From positions 1 through 50,838 of the forward strand of contig NZ_VCCH02000061.1 of NCBI RefSeq assembly GCF_005938675.2: 50,838 nucleotides of DNA, in the 5' to 3' direction. Positions within the stretch are counted from its first letter, which is position 1. The number at the start of each line of letters is the position of its first letter. The stretch comes from Mycobacterium sp. KBS0706 (lineage in GTDB: Bacteria; Pseudomonadota; Alphaproteobacteria; DSM-16000; Inquilinaceae). Below are positions 42,001-48,371 of the stretch, piece after piece. A model generated the notes under the pieces. It was not told the DNA's origin, did no database searches, and worked only from the letters and a program-made list of their open reading frames with translations. The position numbers were made by a program, and so were the translations under genes.

Positions 42001-42514
42001 TGTGAACCTGGCGACGGAGGCCGTCTCCGGCGGCGATGCTGCGGGCGACTCTCTCGTCAGTATCGAGCAGGTGCTGGGCTCGGGCTTCGCCGACACGCTG
42101 ACCGGCGACGCGGGCGCCAACACCCTGTGGGGCCAGGGCGGCGACGACGTGCTCACCGGCGGCGGCGGCGGCGACCTGCTGAAGGGCGGGGCGGGCAACG
42201 ACAGCTTCGTGTACACCGCCCTGTCCGACAGCACCGTCTCCGGTGCCGGCAAGGACACCATCGCCGACTTCGCGACCGGCGACAGGATCGACCTGTCGGC
42301 GATCGATGCCGACGGCAACGAGGCCAACGGCGACACCGCCTTCACCTTCACCTTCGGCGCCGGCGCCTTCACCGGCACGGCCGGCGAGGTGCGGGTGCTG
42401 ACGTCCGGGGACATCCAGGTGGTGTATGCCGATACGGATGGCGACAAGCTGGTGGACTTCGCCATCAACGTCGCCTCCGACCACGCCCTGACGGCGAGCG
42501 ACTTCGCGCTTTAG
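36002..42514 (+). CDS. Giant RTX (hemolysin-type calcium-binding repeat) protein
   Basis: The protein is 2170 residues. It begins directly with a calcium-binding nonapeptide region (GGGGNDTLSGLGGNDIIQGG) and continues as about 20 tandem modules of 77-79 residues. Each has a beta strand pair (SAAAVTVNL-like), a GGDAxGDTL turn, xIENLxGSxxxDTLTG, and RTX nonapeptides GGxGNDxLxGGAGADxLxGG. The end (FVYTALSDSTVSG, KDTIADFATGDRIDLSAIDA, ending ASDFAL) is the classic C-terminal type I secretion signal region. It is thus a calcium-folded secreted or surface protein. There is no catalytic domain. AGGAGG lies 6 nt before GTG 36002. No T1SS genes (HlyB/HlyD-like) are within the window. Strongly acidic, Gly/Asp/Ala-rich. 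Confidence 0.9.
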   Translation: MTQTLNGTAGADTLTGTNPGDAANPDGIDIINGGGGNDTLSGLGGNDIIQGGLGADTMSGGAGFDTVSYANATAGIGLALNSAGSFGESVGDKMTGFEAVIGSAFNDQIAGDTGTNTIDGGAGNDYIQISGGADTLIGGSGSQDILDARAWGGSMTINLVAGTATGGVTLSGFEWILATNFSDILTANQNVNTTLAGFVGNDTLNGGDADDALYGDSYAGINGTGNDTLSGGAGGDTLEGGDLADVLNGGTGIDTAAYGGSGVGVTVNLVTGTGTGGHAEGDTLTAIENLDGSNLADTLIGNTGANRLRGGNGDDLLNGGAGADSLQGGNGIDTATYAASAAAVTANLTSGTGTGGDAQGDALTAIENLIGSALNDTLIGSAEANALTGGNGNDLLRGGAGADALTGGNGTDTADYTGSAAAVAVNLLTGTGTGGDAQGDTLATIENLTGSALNDTLIGNAAANVLSGGDGNDTLRGGAGADVLNGGNGADTADYTGSAAAVSVNLQTGAVSGGDAAGDTLTSIENATGSALNDTLIGSTGANALNGGDGNDLLRGGAGADALTGGNGTDTADYTGSAAAVAVNLLTGTGTGGDAQGDTLATIENVTGSALNDTLTGNAGANVLNGGDGNDTLQGGAGADALQGGNGTDTISYAASAAGVSLSLTSGVTSGGDAAGDSFSSIENVLGSAFADDINGQAGANVLDGGAGDDRLAGRAGADVLRGGAGSDTAYYIATGSVTINLATNTAAGGDAAGDTFDSIENLSGSNQADTLTGDAGANILDGVAGNDLLDGGAGGDTLIGGDGIDTVTYAASAAGITVSLSTNTATGGDAQGDSFSGIENITGSAFADQINGSAGVNVLIGGAGDDVLSGRGGADNLQGGLGTDTANYIASSVGVTVNLATNTATGGDAQGDTFSAVEGVSGSNHADILTGNAGFNALSGAGGDDLLDGGEGADLMDGGTGIDTVTYAASTAAVTVNLTTGSGAGGYAQGDVLTTIEILIGSALNDTLTGSAAANVLNGGNGNDLLQGGAGADTLTGGAGTDTASYAGSAAAVVVTVNGAASGGDAAGDTMTGIENLTGSALNDTLTGDAGANVLAGGDGNDTLQGSAGADTLAGGAGIDTASYAGSSAAVVVTVNGAASGGDAAGDTLSNIQNLTGSAFADTLTGDAGANVLAGGDGNDTLQGLGGADVLQGGNGTDTASYAASAAGVNLSLSSNAAAGGDAEGDSFNSIENIIGSAFADTINGSAGVNVLDGGAGDDILAGRGGADVLRGGTGSDTANYIASAAVTINLATNTATGGDAAGDIFDSIENLSGSNQADTLTGNAGANTLSGAGGDDLLAGGAGADALDGGAGTDTATYAASAAGVTVNLLAGTGTGGDAQGDTLTAIENVTGSAFNDTLTGDAGANVLAGGNGDDVLQGGAGADTLAGGAGIDTASYAGSSAAVVVTVNGAASGGDAAGDTLSNIQNLIGSAFGDTLTGDAGANVLAGGDGDDTLQGGAGGDALQGGNGNDTISYAASAAGVSLSLSSNTASGGDAEGDSFSSIENVIGSAFADTINGQAGANVLDGGAGDDVLAGRGGADVLRGGAGSDTASYIATGSVTINLATNTASGGDAQGDSFDSIENLSGSNQADTLTGNAAANILDGGAGNDLLAGGAGADTLTGGAGTDTASYVGSAAGVTVNLAAGTATGGDAAGDTFNSIESLIGSAFADALTGDAGANALSGGDGDDLLVGGAGADALAGGNGVDTANYAASAAGIVIDLTAGTGTGGDAQGDTLTGIENLVGSSFVDRLYGSAAVNDLRGGDGDDQLRGGAGADVLDGGNGSDFANYQESAAAVSVNLLTGTASGGDAAGDRLTGIENLYGSSHDDQLTGNDARNIIGGELGNDTLVGNGGDDVLSGEDGNDALSGGDGADRLVGAAGTDTIHGGIGDDSIDAGSENDQVFGEDGHDSIYGGAGDDQLDGGAGNDTIEGAAGADTIIGGEGIDTAAYAGSAAGVNVNLATEAVSGGDAAGDSLVSIEQVLGSGFADTLTGDAGANTLWGQGGDDVLTGGGGGDLLKGGAGNDSFVYTALSDSTVSGAGKDTIADFATGDRIDLSAIDADGNEANGDTAFTFTFGAGAFTGTAGEVRVLTSGDIQVVYADTDGDKLVDFAINVASDHALTASDFAL
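36990..41500 (+). repeat. Tandem 234-237-bp coding repeat array in the RTX gene
   Basis: About 19 units of 234 or 237 nt follow one another. Some unit pairs are almost identical at DNA level: 39341-39470 and 40283-40412 agree base for base over 130 nt, 942 nt apart. Units near 37.2 and 37.7 kb match over more than 100 nt with a 474-nt offset. This indicates recent internal duplication or gene conversion. Confidence 0.85.
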
Positions 42515-42558
42515 CCGCTGCAGCCCGGGCGCTATCGGCGTCCGGGCCATCGCCGCAC

Positions 42559-42586
42559 TTGACTCGGGCGGCGCGGACGCTATGGT
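42559..42586 (+). promoter_or_regulatory. rpmG promoter
   Basis: TTGACT (42559-42564) and TATGGT (42581-42586), spacer 16 nt, lie 57 nt upstream of rpmG. It fits the alphaproteobacterial housekeeping promoter. Confidence 0.6.
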
Positions 42587-42642
42587 GCGCGCTTCCCGGC
42601 CCGTGATGCGGCGCCGAGCAGAGTCATATTGGGACCAGCATC

Positions 42643-42810
42643 ATGGCCAAGCCGAGCACCATCAAGATCCGCCTGAACAGCACCGCGGACACCGGTTTCT
42701 TCTACGTCACCACGAAGAACCCGAAGACCAAGACCGAGAAGCTGACGCTGAAGAAGTACGACCCGGTCGTGCGCAAGCATGTCGACTTCAAGGAAGGCAA
42801 GATCAAGTAA
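42643..42810 (+). CDS. rpmG: 50S ribosomal protein L33
   Basis: This 55-residue protein matches bacterial L33: KIRLNSTADTGFFYVTTKNPK near the N-terminus and LKKYDPVVRKHVDFKE at the end. It lacks the Cys-pair zinc ribbon, so it is the zinc-free form. It has its own promoter and terminator. Confidence 0.96.
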   Translation: MAKPSTIKIRLNSTADTGFFYVTTKNPKTKTEKLTLKKYDPVVRKHVDFKEGKIK

Positions 42811-42862
42811 GGAACGCCGTCCGGTCGCCCGACCGGATGCCACTCTTCGCTTGACCGATCAG

Positions 42863-42886
42863 GCCCCGCCGGCGGCGGGGCTTTTT
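42863..42886 (+). terminator. Rho-independent terminator of rpmG
   Basis: Stem GCCCCGCC/GGCGGGGC (8 bp) with a 3-nt loop, followed by TTTTT, just past rpmG and in front of convergent divK. Confidence 0.88.
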
Positions 42887-42908
42887 GCTTGCCTGCGCGC
42901 TGCCGGCC

Positions 42909-43274
42909 TCAATCCAGATGCCGGCGCACCGTGGCGATGAAGCCGGCGACGCTGATCGGCTTCGAGATGTAGTCGTCGCAGCCGCCGGCGCGCACCATCG
43001 CCTCGTCGCCCTTCATCGCCAGCGCCGTCACCGCGATCACCGGGATCGCCGCCAGATCCCGGTCGGCCTTGAGCCATCGCGTCACCTCCAGCCCCGAGAT
43101 CTCGGGCAGCTGGATGTCGAGCAGGATCAGGTCGGGCCGGTGCGCCCGCGCCAGCGCCATCACCTCCGAGGCGCTGTCGGTGGCGACCGTGGCGTAGCCA
43201 TTGGCCTCGAGCACGTCGACGAACAGCTTCCGGTTGAGATCGTTGTCCTCGACGATCAGCACGGTCTTCGGCAT
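42909..43274 (-). CDS. divK: Single-domain response regulator DivK
   Basis: This 121-residue CheY-like receiver has the phosphoacceptor Asp53 (LILLDIQLP), acidic pair Glu9-Asp10 (LIVEDND), and Lys in ISKPIS. Length, Asp53 and the LIVEDNDLNRKLF start match alphaproteobacterial DivK, which controls cell-cycle kinases (PleC, DivJ, DivL in Caulobacter). There is no output domain. ATG 43274 is the only sensible start. The neighbours rpmG and dinB recur beside divK in related genomes, as far as recalled. Confidence 0.88.
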   Translation of the reverse strand: MPKTVLIVEDNDLNRKLFVDVLEANGYATVATDSASEVMALARAHRPDLILLDIQLPEISGLEVTRWLKADRDLAAIPVIAVTALAMKGDEAMVRAGGCDDYISKPISVAGFIATVRRHLD

Positions 43275-43430
43275 GGCCCGGTCCCCCGGCGCCCGCAACC
43301 GGACGCCCCCGGACCAGAATCGGTGCGGCACGCGGCGTTGTAAAGATCCGCGATCGGAGACCGGTGCGGATCCGGTACAAAACGGGTACAATCGCGCCAT
43401 GTCCGATCTCGTGACACCGCGGCCAGCCCG

Positions 43431-44729
43431 ATGACTCCGAAGCCGGACCGGGCCGGGCTGCTGCCCGGCCTGTGCCGGGACTGCGGCACCCATCCGCCGC
43501 CGGGCGCGCGGCGCTGCGCCCGCTGCGGGTCGCCGCGTCTGGTCCGGCATGCCGAATTGCACGCGCTGAGCATCGCCCATCTCGACTGCGACGCCTTCTA
43601 CGCCACGGTGGAGAAGCGTGACCGGCCGGATCTGGCGGACCGGCCGGTGATCGTCGGCGGCGGGGTGCGCGGCGTGGTCTCGGCCGCCTGCTATGTCGCC
43701 CGGCTGTACGGCGTGCGCTCGGCCATGCCGATGTTCAAGGCGCTGGAGGCCTGCCCCGACGCCGTGGTGCTGCGCCCGGACATGGCGAAGTACGCCGGGG
43801 TCAGCCGGCAGATCCGTGCCCTGTTCCTGGCCGCGACGCCGAAGGTCGAGCCGCTGTCGCTGGACGAGGCCTTCCTCGACCTCACCGGCACCCAGGCGCT
43901 GCACGGCCGCAGCCCGGCCGAGACCTGCGCCGCCATCGCCCGCCAGGTCGAGCGCGAGATCGGCGTCACCCTGTCGATCGGGCTGGCGCCGAACAAGATG
44001 CTGGCCAAGATCGCGTCGGACCTGGACAAGCCGCGCGGCTTCGCCGTGATCGGCCGGGCCGACGCCATGGCCTTCCTGGCCGACAAGCCGGCCGGCATCA
44101 TCCCCGGCGTCGGCAAGGTGATGCGCGAGAAGCTGTTCAGCGACGGCATCCGCACGGTCGGCGACCTGCGCCGGCTGGACGAAGGCGCGCTGGTCCGCCG
44201 CTTCGGCGTGTTCGGCCGGCGCCTCTACCGCTATGCCCGCGGCGAGGACCAGCGGCCGGTCGATCCGGACGGCGAGACCAAGAGCGTCTCGGCCGAGACC
44301 ACCTTCAACACCGACATCCAGCACTCGCAGGCGCTGCTGCGCGAGCTGTGGCCGCTGTGCGAAACCGTGGCGACGCGGCTGAAGAAGCACGACTTGGCCG
44401 GCGGCACCGTGGTGCTGAAGCTGAAGACCGCCGGCTTCCGGCAGCTGACCCGCAGCCACCGCCTCGCCGACCCGACCCAGCTGGCCGAGGCGATCTGGCG
44501 CGTCGCCGTGCCGATGGTCGAGCAGGCGGCGAACGGCGAGGCCTTCCGGCTGATCGGCATCGGCTGCACCGACCTGGTCGAGGGCCGCCTGGCCGACCCG
44601 CCGGACCTGCTGGACCCCGCCCCCGCCCGCCGCCGCGCGGTCGAGGAGGCGATGGACGAGATGCGCCGCAAGCTGGGCCCGGACGTCATCGCCAAGGGCC
44701 GCTCCGGCCTGCCGCGCCGCCCGGGGTAG
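43431..44729 (+). CDS. dinB: DNA polymerase IV with N-terminal zinc ribbon
   Basis: This 432-residue Y-family translesion polymerase has an extra N-terminus: CRDC (about residues 15-18) and CARC (28-31) form a zinc-ribbon pair ahead of the palm domain. The catalytic motifs are HLDCDAFYATVE and SLDEAFLDLTG, followed by the thumb (IIPGVGKVMREKL) and little-finger domains. An 11-codon ORF (43399-43434) ends in an ATGA overlap with this start. No alphaproteobacterial SOS box (GTTC-N7-GTTC) was seen upstream, but GGTACAA occurs twice at 11-nt spacing (43374, 43385). It is divergent from divK. Confidence 0.93.
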   Translation: MTPKPDRAGLLPGLCRDCGTHPPPGARRCARCGSPRLVRHAELHALSIAHLDCDAFYATVEKRDRPDLADRPVIVGGGVRGVVSAACYVARLYGVRSAMPMFKALEACPDAVVLRPDMAKYAGVSRQIRALFLAATPKVEPLSLDEAFLDLTGTQALHGRSPAETCAAIARQVEREIGVTLSIGLAPNKMLAKIASDLDKPRGFAVIGRADAMAFLADKPAGIIPGVGKVMREKLFSDGIRTVGDLRRLDEGALVRRFGVFGRRLYRYARGEDQRPVDPDGETKSVSAETTFNTDIQHSQALLRELWPLCETVATRLKKHDLAGGTVVLKLKTAGFRQLTRSHRLADPTQLAEAIWRVAVPMVEQAANGEAFRLIGIGCTDLVEGRLADPPDLLDPAPARRRAVEEAMDEMRRKLGPDVIAKGRSGLPRRPG

Positions 44730-44857
44730 GCCGTCGCGTCCTTCCGTCGCGGCAGATTCCCTCTGTGCGGCGGCCTCTGGTCGGGGGAAGACTCCGCCCC
44801 ACCTGCTGTCCACGCGATCCGCCGGCACGGCCGGTGTCTAACCGAGGAAGCCTTGCG

Positions 44858-45565
44858 ATGAACCGACGTGATGCCCTGACGCTGGGTGGGGCCGCCGCTC
44901 TCGCCGCCACCGTCGTCCGGATCGGCGCCCCGCGCCCGGCCATGGCCCAGACCGCCGCGGCGGCGCCGGCCGGCCCGTTCAAGCAGCCGCCGCTGCCGTT
45001 CAAGGAGGACGCGCTGGCGCCGACCATCGGCGCCGAGACCGTCGGCCTGCATTACGGCAAGCACCACAAGGCCTATTTCGACGCGCTGAACAAGCTCGCC
45101 GCCGGCACGCCCTATGAATCGATGACCCTGGCCGAGGTGGTGGTGAAGTCGGCCTCGGCCAAGGATGCGGCGGTGTTCAACCAGGCCGGCCAGGCCTGGA
45201 ACCACAACCTGTACTGGGAGCAGTTCACCCCCGGCGGGCCGAAGGCGCCGCAGGGCCGGCTGGCCGACGCCATCGGCGAGTCCTTCGGCGACCAGGCCGC
45301 GCTGGTCAAGGCCGCCACCGAGGCGGCGGCCAAGGTGTTCGGCAGCGGCTGGGTCTGGCTGGTGGCCGATGCCGGCAAGCTGGAGCTGGTCGGCACCTCG
45401 AACGCCGATTCGCCCTTCGCCCATGGCGGCCAGCCGCTGTTCGGCATCGACGTCTGGGAGCACGCCTATTATCTGGACTACCAGAACCGCCGCGCCGACC
45501 ACGTCAAGGCGGTGCTGGAGACCGTGGTCAACTGGTCGGTGGTGTCGGACCGGTTGGGGGCCTGA
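44858..45565 (+). CDS. sodB: Superoxide dismutase (Fe type), exported
   Basis: The 235-residue Fe/Mn SOD carries a leader with twin arginine (NRRDALTLGGAAALAATVV) ending at AMA-Q, a Tat signal. The metal ligands are His65 (LHYGKHH), His116 (AWNHNLYW), Asp198 and His202 (DVWEHAYYLDY). Gln112 in the AGQAWNH segment is the outer-sphere Gln found in Fe-type enzymes. It would detoxify superoxide in the periplasm. The Tat route fits a metalloprotein exported folded. Confidence 0.92.
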   Translation: MNRRDALTLGGAAALAATVVRIGAPRPAMAQTAAAAPAGPFKQPPLPFKEDALAPTIGAETVGLHYGKHHKAYFDALNKLAAGTPYESMTLAEVVVKSASAKDAAVFNQAGQAWNHNLYWEQFTPGGPKAPQGRLADAIGESFGDQAALVKAATEAAAKVFGSGWVWLVADAGKLELVGTSNADSPFAHGGQPLFGIDVWEHAYYLDYQNRRADHVKAVLETVVNWSVVSDRLGA

Positions 45566-45571
45566 GGCGCC

Positions 45572-46381
45572 TCAATCGCAGCGCGGCGCGGCGATCGGCT
45601 CCAGCGTGTCCAGCTTCGCCGCCATGGCGAAGTCGCCGTAGTCGATCACGATGCGGTCGGCGATGCCGTTCTCGAACAGGCGCTGGCGCAGCTCGTAGTC
45701 GGGCTGCTCCGCGCTCTTGTCCTTGTCGGCTTTGCCGACGGTGAAGAAAGCCATGACGACCGGATGCGACGGCCCCTGCCGCAGCGAGTCGGCAGCCGGG
45801 TCGCCCGGCTGCTCACGGCCGATCGCGACGCTGACATATTGCGGCCCGTCGGTGGAGCTGCCGTCGAAGAAGCCGGCGGTGAAGATCGACTGGCCCTGCC
45901 GCATCGCCTCGACCAGCCGCTGCATATGGGTCGTCGGGAACAGGCTGCCGGCCGGCAGCGCCTGCTTCAGGTCGGCCGGCGTCTTGAACACGGCATCGCC
46001 GCCCCCGGCGCCGTCCAGCCGCGCCGTGCCGCGGATGTCCTCCTTGTCCTCGCCATTGGTCGAGGAGCTGAGATTGTAGGTGAGCTCGTGCCCGTCGGCG
46101 GATTCCCAGCCGGCGTAGCGGGTCTTGCGGGTCAGCGTGTCGCCCGAGGCGTAGACCATCGCCACCTGGTAGTTCTGCTCGAAGCTGGAGCCGTCGCAGG
46201 CCGCGGCCCAGCGATACTCCATCTGGCCCGCGATCGAGATCACGCTGCGCTGGCCGCGCGTCATGTCGAGGGTCAGGGAATACACCGCCCGATGCGGCTG
46301 CAGCGCCGCCGCCGGGGCGGCCTGGGCCGCACCGGACAGCAGCAGGAGGGCGAGGGCGGCGGATGGTGCGATGCGGGACAT
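45572..46381 (-). CDS. eipB: EipB family cell-envelope protein (DUF1849)
   Basis: The protein is 269 residues. The signal peptide ends near SGAAQAAP. It is a periplasmic beta-spiral protein. The conserved Cys pair that forms a disulfide in Brucella EipB is present here as Cys63 (AACDGSSF) and Cys268 at the extreme C-terminus (APRCD). EipB helps maintain envelope integrity in Brucella and is needed for stress resistance. The gene lies downstream of aspS on the same strand, 55 nt away. Confidence 0.88.
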   Translation of the reverse strand: MSRIAPSAALALLLLSGAAQAAPAAALQPHRAVYSLTLDMTRGQRSVISIAGQMEYRWAAACDGSSFEQNYQVAMVYASGDTLTRKTRYAGWESADGHELTYNLSSSTNGEDKEDIRGTARLDGAGGGDAVFKTPADLKQALPAGSLFPTTHMQRLVEAMRQGQSIFTAGFFDGSSTDGPQYVSVAIGREQPGDPAADSLRQGPSHPVVMAFFTVGKADKDKSAEQPDYELRQRLFENGIADRIVIDYGDFAMAAKLDTLEPIAAPRCD

Positions 46382-46436
46382 GCAGCATCTGAGCCCGAAG
46401 CCGCGAGCCGACGCAAGTGCTGCGGCGCGCGCCGCC

Positions 46437-48236
46437 TCAGTTCGCCTTCTTCGGCAGGTCGAGCTTGATGTGCAGCTCCTTCAGCCGGGCCGCGTCGACC
46501 TCGGCCGGGGCGCCCATCAGCAGGTCCTCGGCGCGCTGGTTCATCGGGAAGGCGATGACCTCGCGGATGTTCGGCTCGTCCGCCAGCAGCATGACGATGC
46601 GGTCGATGCCGGGGGCCGAGCCGCCATGCGGCGGGGCGCCGAAGCGGAAGGCCGACAGCATGCCGCCGAACTTGGCCTCAAGCTCGTTGCGGCCGTAGCC
46701 GGCGATCTCGAACGCCTTGATCATGATCTCCGGCTTGTGGTTCCGGATCGCGCCCGAGGACAGCTCGACGCCGTTGCAGACGATATCGTACTGGAACGCG
46801 TTGATGGTCAGCGGGTCCTGCGTCTCCAACGCCTCCAGCCCGCCCTGCGGCATCGAGAACGGGTTGTGGCTGAAGTCGATCTGCCCGGTCTCCTCGTTCA
46901 GCTCGTACATCGGGAAGTCGACGATCCAGCAGAACTCGTAGCGGTCCGGGTCGATCAGCTCGAGCTCCTGCCCGATCCGGGTGCGGGCGAAGCCGGCCAG
47001 CTTGGCGGCCGCGGCCTCAAGGTCGGCGACGAAGAACACCGCGTCGCCATCCTCGGCGCCCGTCGCCTCGCGCAGCGCCGCCTGGGCGCCCGCCTCCAGG
47101 AACTTGGCGATCGGGCCTTTGCCCGCGCCGGCCTCGAACACGACGTAGCCGAGGCCCGGCGCCCCCTGCTCCTGCGCCCAGCCGTTCAGCTTGTCGAAGA
47201 AGCTGCGCGGCTTGTCGGCCACCTTCGGCGTGCGGATGGCACGCACCACGCCGCCCCTCTCGACCACGCCCTTGAAGGCGCGGAAGGTCACGTCCTCGCG
47301 GCCGAAGACGGCGGTGACGTCGGTGATCACCAGCGGGTTGCGCAGGTCCGGCTTGTCGTTGCCGTATTTCAGCATCGACTCGGCATAGGGGATGCGCGGG
47401 AAGGCGCCGGCGGTGACCGGCCGCTTCGTCCCGGTGAAGTCCGAGAACTCCTCGAACACGCCGCGCAGCACCGGCTCGATGGTCTGGAACACGTCTTCCT
47501 GGGTGACGTAGCTCATCTCGAAATCGAGCTGGTAGAACTCGCCCGGGGACCGGTCGGCGCGGCTGTCCTCGTCGCGGAAGCAGGGCGCGATCTGGAAGTA
47601 GCGGTCGAAGCCGGCCACCATCAGCAGCTGCTTGAACTGCTGCGGCGCCTGCGGCAGGGCGTAGAACTTGCCGGGGTGCTGGCGCGCCGGCACCAGGAAG
47701 TCGCGCGCGCCCTCCGGGCTCGACGCCGTCAGGATCGGCGTCTGGAACTCACGGAAGCCCTGGTCGATCATGCGGCGGCGGATCGAGGAGATGACCTCGC
47801 TGCGCAGCACGATGTTGCGCTGCATCTTCTGCCGGCGCAGGTCGAGGAAGCGGTTGCGCAGGCGGATGTCCTCGCCAGCGTCCTCGTCCGACGCCACCTG
47901 CAGCGGCACCACCTGGGCGGCCGACTGCAGCACGAAGTCGTCGATCCGCACCTCGATGCCGCCGGTCGGCAGCTTGTCGTTGGACGTCTCGGCGCTGCGC
48001 TTGACCACGGTGCCGGTGATGGTGACGACGCTCTCGACCCGCACCGCCTCGGCCGCCGCGAAATGCGGGCTGTCGGTGTCGACCACGCATTGCGTCAGGC
48101 CGTAATGGTCGCGCAGGTCGAGGAACAGCAGATTGCCATGGTCGCGCTTGCGATGGACCCAGCCCGACAGGCGGACGGTCTCGCCGGCCTGTTCGGGACG
48201 AAGCTGGCCGCAGGTGTGGGTGCGGTAGGCGTGCAT
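46437..48236 (-). CDS. aspS: Aspartyl-tRNA synthetase, probably non-discriminating
   Basis: This 599-residue class IIb synthetase charges tRNA(Asp). It has an N-terminal OB-fold (GWVHRKRDHGNLLFLDLRDHYGL), the large catalytic domain with motif 2 (FRDEDSRADRSPGEFYQLD), the bacterial insertion domain, and motif 3 (GGSAPGIDRIVMLL). His33 in the DHG loop is the residue linked with non-discriminating AspRS in Pseudomonas. The second position of that signature is Glu here, not Gly, so the inference is partial. With GatCAB nearby, it probably also makes Asp-tRNA(Asn). Confidence 0.96.
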   Translation of the reverse strand: MHAYRTHTCGQLRPEQAGETVRLSGWVHRKRDHGNLLFLDLRDHYGLTQCVVDTDSPHFAAAEAVRVESVVTITGTVVKRSAETSNDKLPTGGIEVRIDDFVLQSAAQVVPLQVASDEDAGEDIRLRNRFLDLRRQKMQRNIVLRSEVISSIRRRMIDQGFREFQTPILTASSPEGARDFLVPARQHPGKFYALPQAPQQFKQLLMVAGFDRYFQIAPCFRDEDSRADRSPGEFYQLDFEMSYVTQEDVFQTIEPVLRGVFEEFSDFTGTKRPVTAGAFPRIPYAESMLKYGNDKPDLRNPLVITDVTAVFGREDVTFRAFKGVVERGGVVRAIRTPKVADKPRSFFDKLNGWAQEQGAPGLGYVVFEAGAGKGPIAKFLEAGAQAALREATGAEDGDAVFFVADLEAAAAKLAGFARTRIGQELELIDPDRYEFCWIVDFPMYELNEETGQIDFSHNPFSMPQGGLEALETQDPLTINAFQYDIVCNGVELSSGAIRNHKPEIMIKAFEIAGYGRNELEAKFGGMLSAFRFGAPPHGGSAPGIDRIVMLLADEPNIREVIAFPMNQRAEDLLMGAPAEVDAARLKELHIKLDLPKKAN

Positions 48237-48371
48237 GGGGATGCTCTCGGACCAGGGCAGAAACGCCGGTCAGTGACACTGCGCGCGCCGGCCTGTCAAG
48301 CCGCGGCTCGACGCCCCTGCCCTGCCTCCGGCAGAATGGCTGCCATTTCGCCTGGTTCCGAGCCCGATAGC

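Noticed and set aside
43275..43430. LexA box for dinB
   Set aside because: No GTTC-N7-GTTC or its complement was found in the divK-dinB gap.
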